DNA of 64,000 bases from positions 62,001-126,000 of the forward strand of contig JAVBTA010000011.1 of NCBI GenBank assembly GCA_031556375.1, given 5' to 3'. The position numbers and the translations under genes were made by a program. This document shows, piece by piece, positions 1-8,442 of the stretch; within the stretch, counting starts at the first letter, position 1; each line of letters starts with the position of its first letter. Source of the stretch: BNXB01 sp031556375 (GTDB taxonomy: Bacteria > Bacteroidota > Bacteroidia > Bacteroidales > Azobacteroidaceae). Below the pieces are notes generated by a model. The model saw only the letters and a list, made by a program, of their open reading frames with translations, did not search any database and had not been told where the DNA came from.

Positions 1-1205
1 ATATATGGATGACGTAATACAGGAAGTACGTATTTATATCGGAAATTAGTACCGGAACAACCTTTGAGCTGCAGATCCGCTAAGGTCTGTAATAAACCGG
101 AAACAGGTGTTTGAGTAATCGGAAATCCCATGGTAATATTCACGTTCTCCACATCCTCCGCCGGGATACTATGCATCACGGTAGGCAAAATCTGCTCATT
201 ACAAAGTATCACAGCTGAATCCGGATCCGAAAACTCTTTACTTTTCCCCAGAGATTGTATCCAGGGAACAATAGCAGCGGTCTGAGCATTTTCCGATGGA
301 GCAGCAATTACAGTAATCTCTTTTTCTTCCGACTGAAAGCTATCAAAATCTTTCCATTCGATAGCAGATCCGAATTTCCGGATATTTTCCGCGATAAACC
401 GTCCTGCTTCATTCAAAGCATTTCCCTTATCATCAATATAATACGCATCAGCATCCCAATAGAACAAAGCCCTATTTTTCAGCAGTTTAAACAGCTTTTC
501 CTCACACGTATTTAAAACATTAAATCCGGCAAAAACATAAGTTGTATGTTTGAGAGGCGTTGCGTCTATATCTGTAAATCGCTCTATGACATGGCGCATC
601 AACATTCCCGGATAAGCTATTTTTTGCTCATTCAACCGGGATTTATAAGTAGAATAAACCTCTCCGAGAATGCTCCAAATAGAATGAAAGGCCTGTTGTA
701 AATTCGATTCACCAAGGAAAGTCTGCTTGAAATAACGTGATAACGCTTCTGTCTGTTCCTCATTCAAATGTTTGAAATCATCGCGCAAAGTATCCAGGTC
801 CTGCAAATTACTAAATAACGAACAGGCATTGACCATGTGTTTATCCACATCGTCAAAATCACCTAACAGAGTCTCTCCAAACGAAAAGAACTCATCCAGA
901 GTTTCTTCCGTAAACTTCTCCGCATGAGCATTATGAACTGAGATATAAGTTCCATAGAGCTCACATACCAATTTGATAGGATCGGCAACATGTAAATCCG
1001 ACATTTCGCCGAATAACTCGTCAATAGTATAATATTGAGGAGCCCAAACAGGTGTCCGGGCGTGCTTGTACAAGTAATTATTGAAAAACAATCTTGCCCT
1101 GCGACTTGGGAATACCACAGCCACATCCGCCAGATCAGTACCGAATCTGGAAAGTAAATCTTCGGCAATGACACTGAGGAATGATGAAGGGAGAGAAGAG
1201 TTCAA
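1..1205 (-). CDS. AddB-like PD-(D/E)XK nuclease family protein, N-terminal part (runs off left edge)
   Basis: An open frame runs from about 1205 to the window edge without a stop (401 codons seen). The translation resembles the N-terminal half of the ~950-residue Bacteroidetes AddB-like/RecB-family exonuclease subunit: an early VVFPSRRARLFF segment at the position of the degenerate helicase motif I, then TPVWAPQYYTIDELF, and later VILCNEQILPTVMHSIP followed by NITMGFPITQTPV. In this family the nuclease domain is C-terminal, so it lies outside the window. No ATG exists in this frame after the upstream stop; a TTG at 1205-1203 gives MNSSLPSSFLSVIAEDLL, matching the expected start region. It begins 11 bases after the DUF3127 gene, so the two probably share a transcript. 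Expected role: double-strand-break end processing with a UvrD-like AddA partner, probably further left. Family call good; exact start uncertain. Confidence 0.8.
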   Translation of the reverse strand, partial: MNSSLPSSFLSVIAEDLLSRFGTDLADVAVVFPSRRARLFFNNYLYKHARTPVWAPQYYTIDELFGEMSDLHVADPIKLVCELYGTYISVHNAHAEKFTEETLDEFFSFGETLLGDFDDVDKHMVNACSLFSNLQDLDTLRDDFKHLNEEQTEALSRYFKQTFLGESNLQQAFHSIWSILGEVYSTYKSRLNEQKIAYPGMLMRHVIERFTDIDATPLKHTTYVFAGFNVLNTCEEKLFKLLKNRALFYWDADAYYIDDKGNALNEAGRFIAENIRKFGSAIEWKDFDSFQSEEKEITVIAAPSENAQTAAIVPWIQSLGKSKEFSDPDSAVILCNEQILPTVMHSIPAEDVENVNITMGFPITQTPVSGLLQTLADLQLKGCSGTNFRYKYVLPVLRHPY

Positions 1206-1216
1206 TTCTCAATTCA

Positions 1217-1588
1217 TTAAAAGGGAAGATCGTCTGTTTTATTTTCCGGTAATGGAGGCATTGCTGCAGGACCGGGCGTTGGAGCTGCGTCCATTGGGAA
1301 GTTAGGGGATGCCATTGGGGTTGCACCTGCAATTTCCACTTTCCATGCTTTTACATCGGTGTACCAGCGACCATTAAATTCGCGGCTTTCAACATCGAAA
1401 TCGATTGTTAAGTTATTTCCTATAACCAATTGAGACGGATTAATTCTGTCTCCCCAGATAGCTACACATACTTTACGAGGATACTGACCATCGGTTTCAA
1501 GAATAATATCCTGTTTTTTCCATTCTCCGTTTTTGCCTTGTCCGGTTTGCAGAGGCAGTACTTGTACTAGTTTTGCTGTTAATTGCAT
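1217..1588 (-). CDS. DUF3127 OB-fold protein with SSB-like C-terminal tip
   Basis: 123 residues. The N-terminal ~90 residues match DUF3127, a Bacteroidetes single-strand-binding-like OB-fold: MQLTAKLVQVLPLQTGQG, then YPRKVCVAIWGDR and the conserved SREFNGRWYTDVKAWKVE. A proline/alanine-rich linker (residues ~92-115) leads to an acidic end, DDLPF. That arrangement (OB fold, flexible linker, DD-x-P-F tip) copies canonical SSB, whose tip recruits repair enzymes. The biochemical function of the family is not settled; single-stranded DNA binding is inferred from fold and tail. It is followed 11 bases later by an AddB-like nuclease gene, fitting a recombination/repair role. It has its own TAnnTTTG promoter and a ~95-nt leader with two hairpins. 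Confidence 0.85.
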   Translation of the reverse strand: MQLTAKLVQVLPLQTGQGKNGEWKKQDIILETDGQYPRKVCVAIWGDRINPSQLVIGNNLTIDFDVESREFNGRWYTDVKAWKVEIAGATPMASPNFPMDAAPTPGPAAMPPLPENKTDDLPF

Positions 1589-1620
1589 TATTATTTCGCT
1601 TTATGTTAGATTCTTGACTC

Positions 1621-1662
1621 ATAGGGCTGTCCCTATGTTAATGCTTCAAGGCTGTTAGCCTT
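1621..1662 (-). promoter_or_regulatory. two hairpins in the 5' leader of the DUF3127 gene
   Basis: Two compact inverted repeats lie between promoter and start codon: 1648-1662 (6-bp stem AAGGCT/AGCCTT, 3-nt loop) and 1621-1636 (6-bp stem ATAGGG/CCCTAT, 4-nt loop). Neither is followed by a U-run on the minus strand, so they are not ordinary terminators; they could be leader-RNA structures bound by a regulator, or part of a terminator for the macroglobulin gene read from the other side. The repeats are seen directly; the function is inference. Confidence 0.45.
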
Positions 1663-1683
1663 TTGGCTAGTTTAAATATCTTG

Positions 1684-1691
1684 CAAAGATA
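1684..1691 (-). promoter_or_regulatory. -7 promoter box for the DUF3127 gene
   Basis: On the minus strand this reads TATCTTTG, an exact match to the Bacteroidetes -7 consensus TAnnTTTG. It lies 96 bases before the DUF3127 start codon and only 20 bases beyond the stop codon of the macroglobulin gene, so the DUF3127/AddB unit starts independently. Confidence 0.7.
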
Positions 1692-1711
1692 CAAAATATT
1701 CGGATGCTAAA

Positions 1712-4700
1712 TCAGTCCTTCACGAAAACCTTTATTCCTTCCGTATTTGAAACAAACTCAGGCGCATACAAGCTCTGAATCGTCGTAATTCCATTAGAAT
1801 ACTCCCCGGCTCTTGTTACATAAACCGGATATTCGAATACATACGTTCCTTTCGGAAGATTGTAAAAATAAAAATTTGTAGAAGCATCTTTCGATGTTTG
1901 ATAATAGATGACTTGTTCTTTCCAGTTAATCCCTGAAATTTGATTTACCGGCTCAAAACAAGCCGCACGCATATCTTTCAGCATCACATATTCCATATCG
2001 CGATCGTTACGGACAGTAAGTCGCACAACAACCTTATCCCCTGTTTTCAACGGGTTTTTATCTGTTACCGGCACTAATGTCTTTCCTGAACCGGAAACTT
2101 CTTCCCTGAAAAGTAATTTCTCAACATTCAATCCGGTTTTAGATTTTGATATTTTATCCAAATCTTCGAAATATTGCCAGTACAATGCCCCCCAAGAAGG
2201 AGTATCACTTGATTTTGAGATCGAAACCTTTCCCATATCCGAAGTGATGGTCTGTGAATCAAAAGTTTGTTTGATATATCCGGTTCCAGCCTCTGCTGAT
2301 TCCTGTTTTATATTTGTTTTACCTAAAGCAATGCGAGCCTGTTCGTTGTTATTCAACCAGTTACTACCGGTTTGAATTAAGACAGAAACTGCATTTACCG
2401 TTGCCGGAGTACTCTCCCACTCCTGGGTCTGTTTTTGCTTCAACAACCACAATTTCATGGCATTCACTTCCTTTTCTGAAGCACCTGTCTTATAAAATGC
2501 TTCCATGATGAAAGTATGAACGGCCGTTGCACTTTGGAACATAAACGCACGAGTATCATTATTAGGCCAATACATACCAAATTCCTCTTTTAGCTGCGCA
2601 TGTTGACGTAAAGAAGCCACTATAGCTTTTGCAACTTCACTATTACCTGTTTGCTGAGCATATAATGCAATAATAGCACGACCATAAAGGGTAGGGCATT
2701 TAGTCCAGTTATTCAAAGCAATCCGGCTATAGAAATTATAAGCTTCTGTTGTTTTATCATCTTTAGGTAATTTCGGATACATGCTCCGGATATACAGGTA
2801 TTCAGCCTCATAAACTGAAATATCGCTTTTCTTCGTCCAGTTTTTATCATATTTCTTCAGATCTGAAAAATACTTTACAAACTGGTTATCAATAAATTCG
2901 ACTGCATTTTTTTGCATATCCTCAACTGTAACATCCGCATCAACACTCTGTCTTTCTGTAAGTTGAGCCATACCATAGAGGAGCCACTGAGTAACAGAGA
3001 CATCAGAGTTCATCCCTTTGAACCAAGCCCAGCCTCCATCTTCTTTCTGAAGTTCTTTTAGTTTGGCAACGGCACTATTATTCAAGTTTGCAGAACGATT
3101 CACATCAAACAATTGACCCAAACGCTGTTTTTGTTCCGTCTCATCTTTACCTTCCATTAACCACGGTGTTTCTTCGAGTAATACTGCTTTCAGTTCCTGA
3201 TTTTTCTCTAAATTAGACAACAATGTTTCTTTGGTACCGCCCTGTTTTGTCCAAACATCAATTACCTGTTTGATTTTCGGAGTACTATTCGCAATCTTGA
3301 CAGCCAGATTATTAGCATAATAAGCGGCAAACCATGAAATCACATCATCGTTAGAAGGGGCTGTCATTGCCGGTAGAGCCTGGATGGCATACCAGATCGG
3401 ATTATTAGCGAATTCAAGAGTCAGGCGGTAATTCTCAAGAGAAGTCGACTTATTGTTTACCAGCTTATTCATGGTAAATTGTTTGTTTCCTTTGCCCGAA
3501 ATATACAATGGCAGACTTTCGGTTACCAACATCCTGTTTGGCAATACCGGTAATAAGTGCTGCTCTCCATCACTAAAATTATTGGTTATTGCAACAACCT
3601 TACATGCTGTGATATCTATATTTGCAGGAACATCAAATGTCCAACCGGCAGTAGTCGTTTTACCGGCTTCTACAAAGAAATCTTTCTGAGCATCGGCAAC
3701 AACAATAGTTGATTTTTCTGTCGCAGGATCAAAGAAAGAAATCGATACTTTTCCTGAAAGAGCTTCTTCGGAGAGGTTTGAAATAGTTGTAGTCAAGGTT
3801 GTTTTATCACCGTGACGTATAAACCTTGGCATATTCGGGCTAATCATCAGTTTTTTCCGGCTGATCGCTTTTTCAATTAATTGTCCATACTTCAAATCTT
3901 TAGTATGAGCTAACGCCATAAACTTCCAGGTAGTATTACTTTCCGGAACAGTAAATGAGATAAGGGTCTCACCGGAGTCATCTGTATATAATCGAGGATA
4001 GAAGAAAGCCGTTTCATTCAAATTTTTACGGATTTGGACAGCCTCATCAGTATTGGCACTACCTGCGCTATCCTCTCGCGTTTGGGATGAATATCCATCC
4101 ATTGTAACATTGGAATCCATCGTTACAACTGCTTTATGTGCTTTCAGCTCAGCGATATCAATACCGACTTCTGATTCTTCTGTATCTGCAATACTTATTC
4201 CTTTAGCAGCTTCCGGCTTAGCAAACGCGGAGTGATGTCTAAGTAACATACCATGCATACTCAAGCCAAACCAGTTAAATCTGTCAAAAGAAGTCTCCGG
4301 CACTCTATTGGATTCCCTATACAAATAAATGTATTTGTTCTGCGTATTAAAATCGGTTCCCTCATTAAAGTACGGATAAAACAAATTAACCGTCGACTTC
4401 GGAGAAAATGTCCAACTATGAGCAGATAGTTTATCTAAAGAAGCATCGTACATCGACGCCAGAACCTCAGCGCCAAAAACTTTCTTATCTGCATCCCTGA
4501 CAGAAATCTTCCATTCTTCTTTTTGACCGGGAATCAATTTATCCCGGAAAACTTCCATCTTCAATTCCAGTTCTTTCTTCGGTTGCGCTTTTTTAATCGT
4601 AACATTCCGGGTAAATAATTTTCCGTCTTTTATGAAAATCAGAGAAATGACAATACCATCTCCATAGGATTCCTTAAAAGTGACCGGTAATTTTTTAATA

Positions 4701-7678
4701 TTATCATTGAGTTCGAAACGTGAAGACTCAATCTTCTTATCTCCTCTGAAAATATCGTATAGAACATTAACATTATGAGCAGAGGAACCATAAATAATAT
4801 CGGTCGTTTCACCAACATTACATTCGGTTTTTGGTTCCAGGAACCACTCGTACATCATAGCCGGAAGCCGTTTGTCTTCTTTCGAATAAAGTAAAAACGA
4901 TATCTCTTCCGAGACTTCACGCCCTTTGTCATCATTCGCTTTAACAATCATCCGGTAACGTCCTGATTGTAATTTAGACAAAAGATTAAGATTCATTTTC
5001 TCTCCTGAAACAAACCCTCCTGAAGTGATCTGTTTTTCCAATCTCAATTCTCCTTCATTCCAACTTTTATCAAAAGACTCATCCCCATTCAGACTATAGA
5101 TTTCATAGCTACCCTTGCTTTTAACAATTTGATCATTCAGATTTCTTGAATACACGATGAATTCAGGCAGATTATCCTTGTCTACCTGATCGACAAGCGA
5201 AGGTACCGTTAACTGCATAGAGATAGTTCCTACAGGTACGGTAGTAGAACTTTGCTGGGTTTCTCCTTTATCATCGGTTAAGGTCACTTCTATCTGATAA
5301 TTATAGGAAAGACGTTTTGTCAACTGATCTTCGGATTTTTTTTCTGCAAGAAAGGTGATTGCGAATTTTCCATCATTGTCTGTTTGCACAAATCCTTCGG
5401 AGATCTGATTTTCGTGACCTCTTCCCCATCCCCAGATCCAGTTGTATCGTTGTACAATCCGGTATTTGACCTGTACATTCTGAAGATTGACTCCGGAAAA
5501 TGTCTTTGCCTCTCCTTTGACAGTCACCTGATCTCCAAAACTATACGTTTCTTTTACCGGTTCAAATGTAATATCGAAACCCGGACGCTTGTATTCTTCC
5601 ACCTGAAAATAAGTATTCCCTCCATTATTGTCCGATGAAATCGAAAAGCCTCCATTTACAACTCCATGAGGTAAAACAAATTCACCGAAGAAAGATCCCA
5701 TATCATTTGTCCGCACAACTTTCGTATCTATTTCCTGTCCGTTCGGATCCCTCAATGACAACACATAATTTTGATTTACAGCAACTTCCGACGAATCTTT
5801 CTGTAAAGAGTATGCTATCCCTTTAAAATACACGGATTGCCCGGGGCGATAAATACTTCTGTCCGTAAAAAGACTCAAATGAGTTATTTTATTGTCATCC
5901 ATACGAAAACGACTTCCCCAAGGGACATTAGAAAACATCAGTCCCGTATCATTTCCGGAAGTAACAGAATAAAAATCCATCCTGCTCTTATCATCATACG
6001 ACATTATCGCCAAGCCATCTTTTCCTGTTGTAATCGAGGTCTGAAGCTGATTTTTATTCTTAATTCTTTTATACAGATTCACTTTAGCATTCTCTACCGG
6101 CTTACCACTCATACGATCGACGATCAGAAACTCATACTTATTATCATATAAACGGGTAACAGAGGCCAACCTTGATACAGAAAAATATCCATTAGCTATC
6201 TGATCCTGCTTATTATCCGAAAATATCACATACTCGTATCCACCAAGAGCCTTCACCGGAACCTCTAAAATTGTGTCGGAAGTTAAATATGGGAACTCAT
6301 TTTTCAAAGAGAATATTTTGGTATCAATCAAAGTGCCGGACTCTTTGTATTTCCCGGATGCATTCCAAATATTTTCATAGTCAGTCGATGACAAACTCAT
6401 CTTGTAAATCCTGACTGTCAACTCATTAACATTTTTACAATTAATTTTTATCTGAAGTGATTTCCCCGGGTACACCGTATTATCCGTTGTCACATTTACA
6501 TGTGGTTGTGTTAAACTGTTTTCCAAATTTTTCAACAAGCCTATCCGTTTGTAATTCGGATATTTACGGACACCATCTTTACATATCTGATATGCCTTAG
6601 CTTTGTATTCATCAGACTCCTGCGACCTTTTTTTATCTTTCAAAGGAATAACACTTCCATCCTCAGAGCTCCTCATCATAGAATATCGAGAGGCCTTTTT
6701 TAAAAGGATTTCTACACATATATCTTTTTGTTCATATTGCTTTTCCAAAATATCAAGCGCAGCGATATACCATTCATTGTTTTTTTCATTAACCGTCTTT
6801 GAAGCCACAAATTCCAGGCGATCCAGATCAGGTAATAACAAAGCCAATTCATTTTTCTGATTCAACCTGAAAGATAATACCTTCTGATAAATTTTCAGGA
6901 TATGCGCTGTCAGATCATTTGGTTCGGGAGCAACCGGCATTTTCACAAAAACAGTTGCCGGAGAAAGGTATTTATTATCTGAAAATCTGCTTTGGAGAAA
7001 GTATTCATCAGGGTTCTGATAAGATAACATCTTCAGAACGCCAATTCCTTCACTGGCAAGAAAATCGTATACCGTCGGGCGAAGATCCCTGGAATCATTT
7101 CCTGTAGTTAAGATCTTTTTATATTTCAGAATATCTGTCGATTGTAATTCCTTTTCAGCTTTCAGCGACAAATCCACATATTCCGAAATTTTTTGAATAT
7201 AAATATTTGTAGTCCATTCCCGGATATCTTCCGGAACATATCCAAAAACAGCCGTTCTACCATAAATTGTATGAGATTCCGACCGGTAATATTCAAAATA
7301 CAATTGCGCCAGCATTGAATACAAAAGACTTTGTTCGACCACATCCTGATCTTCCTTTGTATATTGCTCTATTTCCGAAAGTAATTGCGGAAAGCGGTCT
7401 TTATCGACCACCAGTTCATACTTAATTTTATAAATCAATGATTTAATTAATTCCGGACTATTTTTTTCTTTCAAAGCCTGTTGGTAAATTATCTCAACAT
7501 TTTCTGCTGCTGTTTGGGGTAAAGAAGCTTCTTCCGCTTTATTTACACGACCCCACAAGGACTCATAGTTTGAATTGATCATAACTTTTTGAGATTGATT
7601 CTGGGCTATTGAATTAATGGTTAAATTGCCAACGATTACGATGGCACATATTGCTGACAAATAGCGTTTTAAAAACAT
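1712..7678 (-). CDS. bacterial alpha-2-macroglobulin family protein, very large, exported
   Basis: 1988 residues, the size expected for Bacteroidetes alpha-2-macroglobulins (A2M). The N terminus has a hydrophobic signal peptide (residues 1-25, ending near INSIAQ). An MG2 domain is marked by FTDRSIYRPGQSVYFKG (about residue 608), the A2M domain by FYPRLYTDDSGETLISF and TWKFMALAHTKDLKYG (about 1225-1260), and a C-terminal MG10-like domain ends near GIKVFVKD. In thioester-type relatives the helical domain carries a CxEQ motif after NPxWYAxQALP; here (about residue 1440) the sequence is APSNDDVISWFAAYYAN, so no thioester can form. A2Ms act as periplasmic protease traps or envelope-defence factors; in many Gram-negatives they pair with PbpC, which is absent here. 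Its promoter overlaps an unusual long inverted repeat. Confidence 0.9.
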   Translation of the reverse strand: MFLKRYLSAICAIVIVGNLTINSIAQNQSQKVMINSNYESLWGRVNKAEEASLPQTAAENVEIIYQQALKEKNSPELIKSLIYKIKYELVVDKDRFPQLLSEIEQYTKEDQDVVEQSLLYSMLAQLYFEYYRSESHTIYGRTAVFGYVPEDIREWTTNIYIQKISEYVDLSLKAEKELQSTDILKYKKILTTGNDSRDLRPTVYDFLASEGIGVLKMLSYQNPDEYFLQSRFSDNKYLSPATVFVKMPVAPEPNDLTAHILKIYQKVLSFRLNQKNELALLLPDLDRLEFVASKTVNEKNNEWYIAALDILEKQYEQKDICVEILLKKASRYSMMRSSEDGSVIPLKDKKRSQESDEYKAKAYQICKDGVRKYPNYKRIGLLKNLENSLTQPHVNVTTDNTVYPGKSLQIKINCKNVNELTVRIYKMSLSSTDYENIWNASGKYKESGTLIDTKIFSLKNEFPYLTSDTILEVPVKALGGYEYVIFSDNKQDQIANGYFSVSRLASVTRLYDNKYEFLIVDRMSGKPVENAKVNLYKRIKNKNQLQTSITTGKDGLAIMSYDDKSRMDFYSVTSGNDTGLMFSNVPWGSRFRMDDNKITHLSLFTDRSIYRPGQSVYFKGIAYSLQKDSSEVAVNQNYVLSLRDPNGQEIDTKVVRTNDMGSFFGEFVLPHGVVNGGFSISSDNNGGNTYFQVEEYKRPGFDITFEPVKETYSFGDQVTVKGEAKTFSGVNLQNVQVKYRIVQRYNWIWGWGRGHENQISEGFVQTDNDGKFAITFLAEKKSEDQLTKRLSYNYQIEVTLTDDKGETQQSSTTVPVGTISMQLTVPSLVDQVDKDNLPEFIVYSRNLNDQIVKSKGSYEIYSLNGDESFDKSWNEGELRLEKQITSGGFVSGEKMNLNLLSKLQSGRYRMIVKANDDKGREVSEEISFLLYSKEDKRLPAMMYEWFLEPKTECNVGETTDIIYGSSAHNVNVLYDIFRGDKKIESSRFELNDNIKKLPVTFKESYGDGIVISLIFIKDGKLFTRNVTIKKAQPKKELELKMEVFRDKLIPGQKEEWKISVRDADKKVFGAEVLASMYDASLDKLSAHSWTFSPKSTVNLFYPYFNEGTDFNTQNKYIYLYRESNRVPETSFDRFNWFGLSMHGMLLRHHSAFAKPEAAKGISIADTEESEVGIDIAELKAHKAVVTMDSNVTMDGYSSQTREDSAGSANTDEAVQIRKNLNETAFFYPRLYTDDSGETLISFTVPESNTTWKFMALAHTKDLKYGQLIEKAISRKKLMISPNMPRFIRHGDKTTLTTTISNLSEEALSGKVSISFFDPATEKSTIVVADAQKDFFVEAGKTTTAGWTFDVPANIDITACKVVAITNNFSDGEQHLLPVLPNRMLVTESLPLYISGKGNKQFTMNKLVNNKSTSLENYRLTLEFANNPIWYAIQALPAMTAPSNDDVISWFAAYYANNLAVKIANSTPKIKQVIDVWTKQGGTKETLLSNLEKNQELKAVLLEETPWLMEGKDETEQKQRLGQLFDVNRSANLNNSAVAKLKELQKEDGGWAWFKGMNSDVSVTQWLLYGMAQLTERQSVDADVTVEDMQKNAVEFIDNQFVKYFSDLKKYDKNWTKKSDISVYEAEYLYIRSMYPKLPKDDKTTEAYNFYSRIALNNWTKCPTLYGRAIIALYAQQTGNSEVAKAIVASLRQHAQLKEEFGMYWPNNDTRAFMFQSATAVHTFIMEAFYKTGASEKEVNAMKLWLLKQKQTQEWESTPATVNAVSVLIQTGSNWLNNNEQARIALGKTNIKQESAEAGTGYIKQTFDSQTITSDMGKVSISKSSDTPSWGALYWQYFEDLDKISKSKTGLNVEKLLFREEVSGSGKTLVPVTDKNPLKTGDKVVVRLTVRNDRDMEYVMLKDMRAACFEPVNQISGINWKEQVIYYQTSKDASTNFYFYNLPKGTYVFEYPVYVTRAGEYSNGITTIQSLYAPEFVSNTEGIKVFVKD

Positions 7679-7734
7679 AATGCATCAGTGTTAATTGGTT
7701 TGTCAAAACTTACAAATATAACACTAATGCATTA
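7678..7734 (-). promoter_or_regulatory. promoter of the macroglobulin gene with a 16-bp inverted repeat
   Basis: The minus strand carries TATATTTG (7713-7720), a perfect TAnnTTTG -7 box, 35 bases before the start codon. Two 16-base arms, 7678-7693 (TAATGCATCAGTGTTA) and 7719-7734 (reverse complement TAATGCATTAGTGTTA), are inverted repeats with one mismatch and 25 bases between them. The distal arm touches the -7 box and the other abuts the start codon. A two-site operator is the simplest reading. Confidence 0.55.
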
Positions 7735-7779
7735 CCTGGACAAGATGTTTTATCTTTTTTTACAAACTTCTGATTTGTA

Positions 7780-8289
7780 TTAGATTCCGGCTTCTGATTT
7801 AACTTGCTCAAGCCATTTACTGATGCGTCCTTCAGTTTGCTCATCTTCATTATCGATATCTAAAGCCAAACCACAGAATTTCCCATCTTTCACGGCCCTG
7901 GAATCATCAAAAGAATAACCTGAAGTATCCACACTTCCAACTAAAGTAGCTCCTGCTTTTTCAACCTCTTCTGCCAGCAATCCTATCGCATCACAAAATG
8001 TGTCGGAATAAGAAGATGAATCTCCTGTACCAAATAAAGCAACAGTTTTCCCAGACAAGTTTTGTTTTCCCAGTTGAGAGGCCAGGCCTTCCCAATCATC
8101 TTGCAAATCACCTGATCCCCAGGTAGAAGAGCCTAGCAGAAGAATATCATATTCTGCGAACTTATCAGCCTTTACACTACCTACATCAAATAAGTTGGAC
8201 TTATCTACTCCGAGCTTTTTTGCAATGGTTTCCGCGGCAGATTGAGTATTTCCTGATGAGGAACCATAAAAAACACCTATTGTCTTCAT
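7780..8289 (-). CDS. fldA: flavodoxin
   Basis: 169 residues from the ATG at 8289; the open frame extends 13 codons further upstream, but MKTIGVFYGSSSGNTQ is the standard flavodoxin start. The phosphate-binding loop FYGSSSGNTQSAAE is near the N terminus, the FMN-stacking STWGSGDLQDDW loop is about residues 60-71, and the FGTGDSSSYSDTFCDA segment about 92-107. The length is that of long-chain flavodoxins. It is an FMN electron carrier, cytoplasmic, able to replace ferredoxin as acceptor for pyruvate:ferredoxin oxidoreductase (partial gene at the right edge). Own promoter; monocistronic by spacing. Confidence 0.95.
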   Translation of the reverse strand: MKTIGVFYGSSSGNTQSAAETIAKKLGVDKSNLFDVGSVKADKFAEYDILLLGSSTWGSGDLQDDWEGLASQLGKQNLSGKTVALFGTGDSSSYSDTFCDAIGLLAEEVEKAGATLVGSVDTSGYSFDDSRAVKDGKFCGLALDIDNEDEQTEGRISKWLEQVKSEAGI

Positions 8290-8325
8290 AAAATCAAATT
8301 TTAAGTTTAAAATATAACAATCGGG

Positions 8326-8333
8326 CAAAGGTA
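8326..8333 (-). promoter_or_regulatory. -7 promoter box for flavodoxin
   Basis: Minus strand TACCTTTG, exact TAnnTTTG consensus, 36 bases before the flavodoxin ATG. Confidence 0.7.
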
Positions 8334-8355
8334 TCGGATTTAGAAGTAAAAAAAA

Positions 8356-8404
8356 CTCCCCTCTTTTTTGGATTTTTAAAGGAATTTATCCAAAGAAAAG
8401 GGGA
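8356..8404 (-). terminator. Rho-independent terminator after the BlaR1-like gene
   Basis: Arms CTCCCCTC... (8356-8373) and ...AAAAGGGGAT (8389-8405) form a long stem with a few mismatches. On the minus strand the stem is followed directly by a run of eight T. It ends the blaI-blaR1 unit whose last stop codon is at 8443. Confidence 0.75.
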
Positions 8405-8442
8405 TATTTTAATAAATACATCTCGATTGTTTATTCACAAAC

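Noticed and set aside
863..1174. Minus-strand 103-codon open frame
   Set aside because: Lies in another frame of the AddB-like gene, whose own frame shows family motifs through this region.
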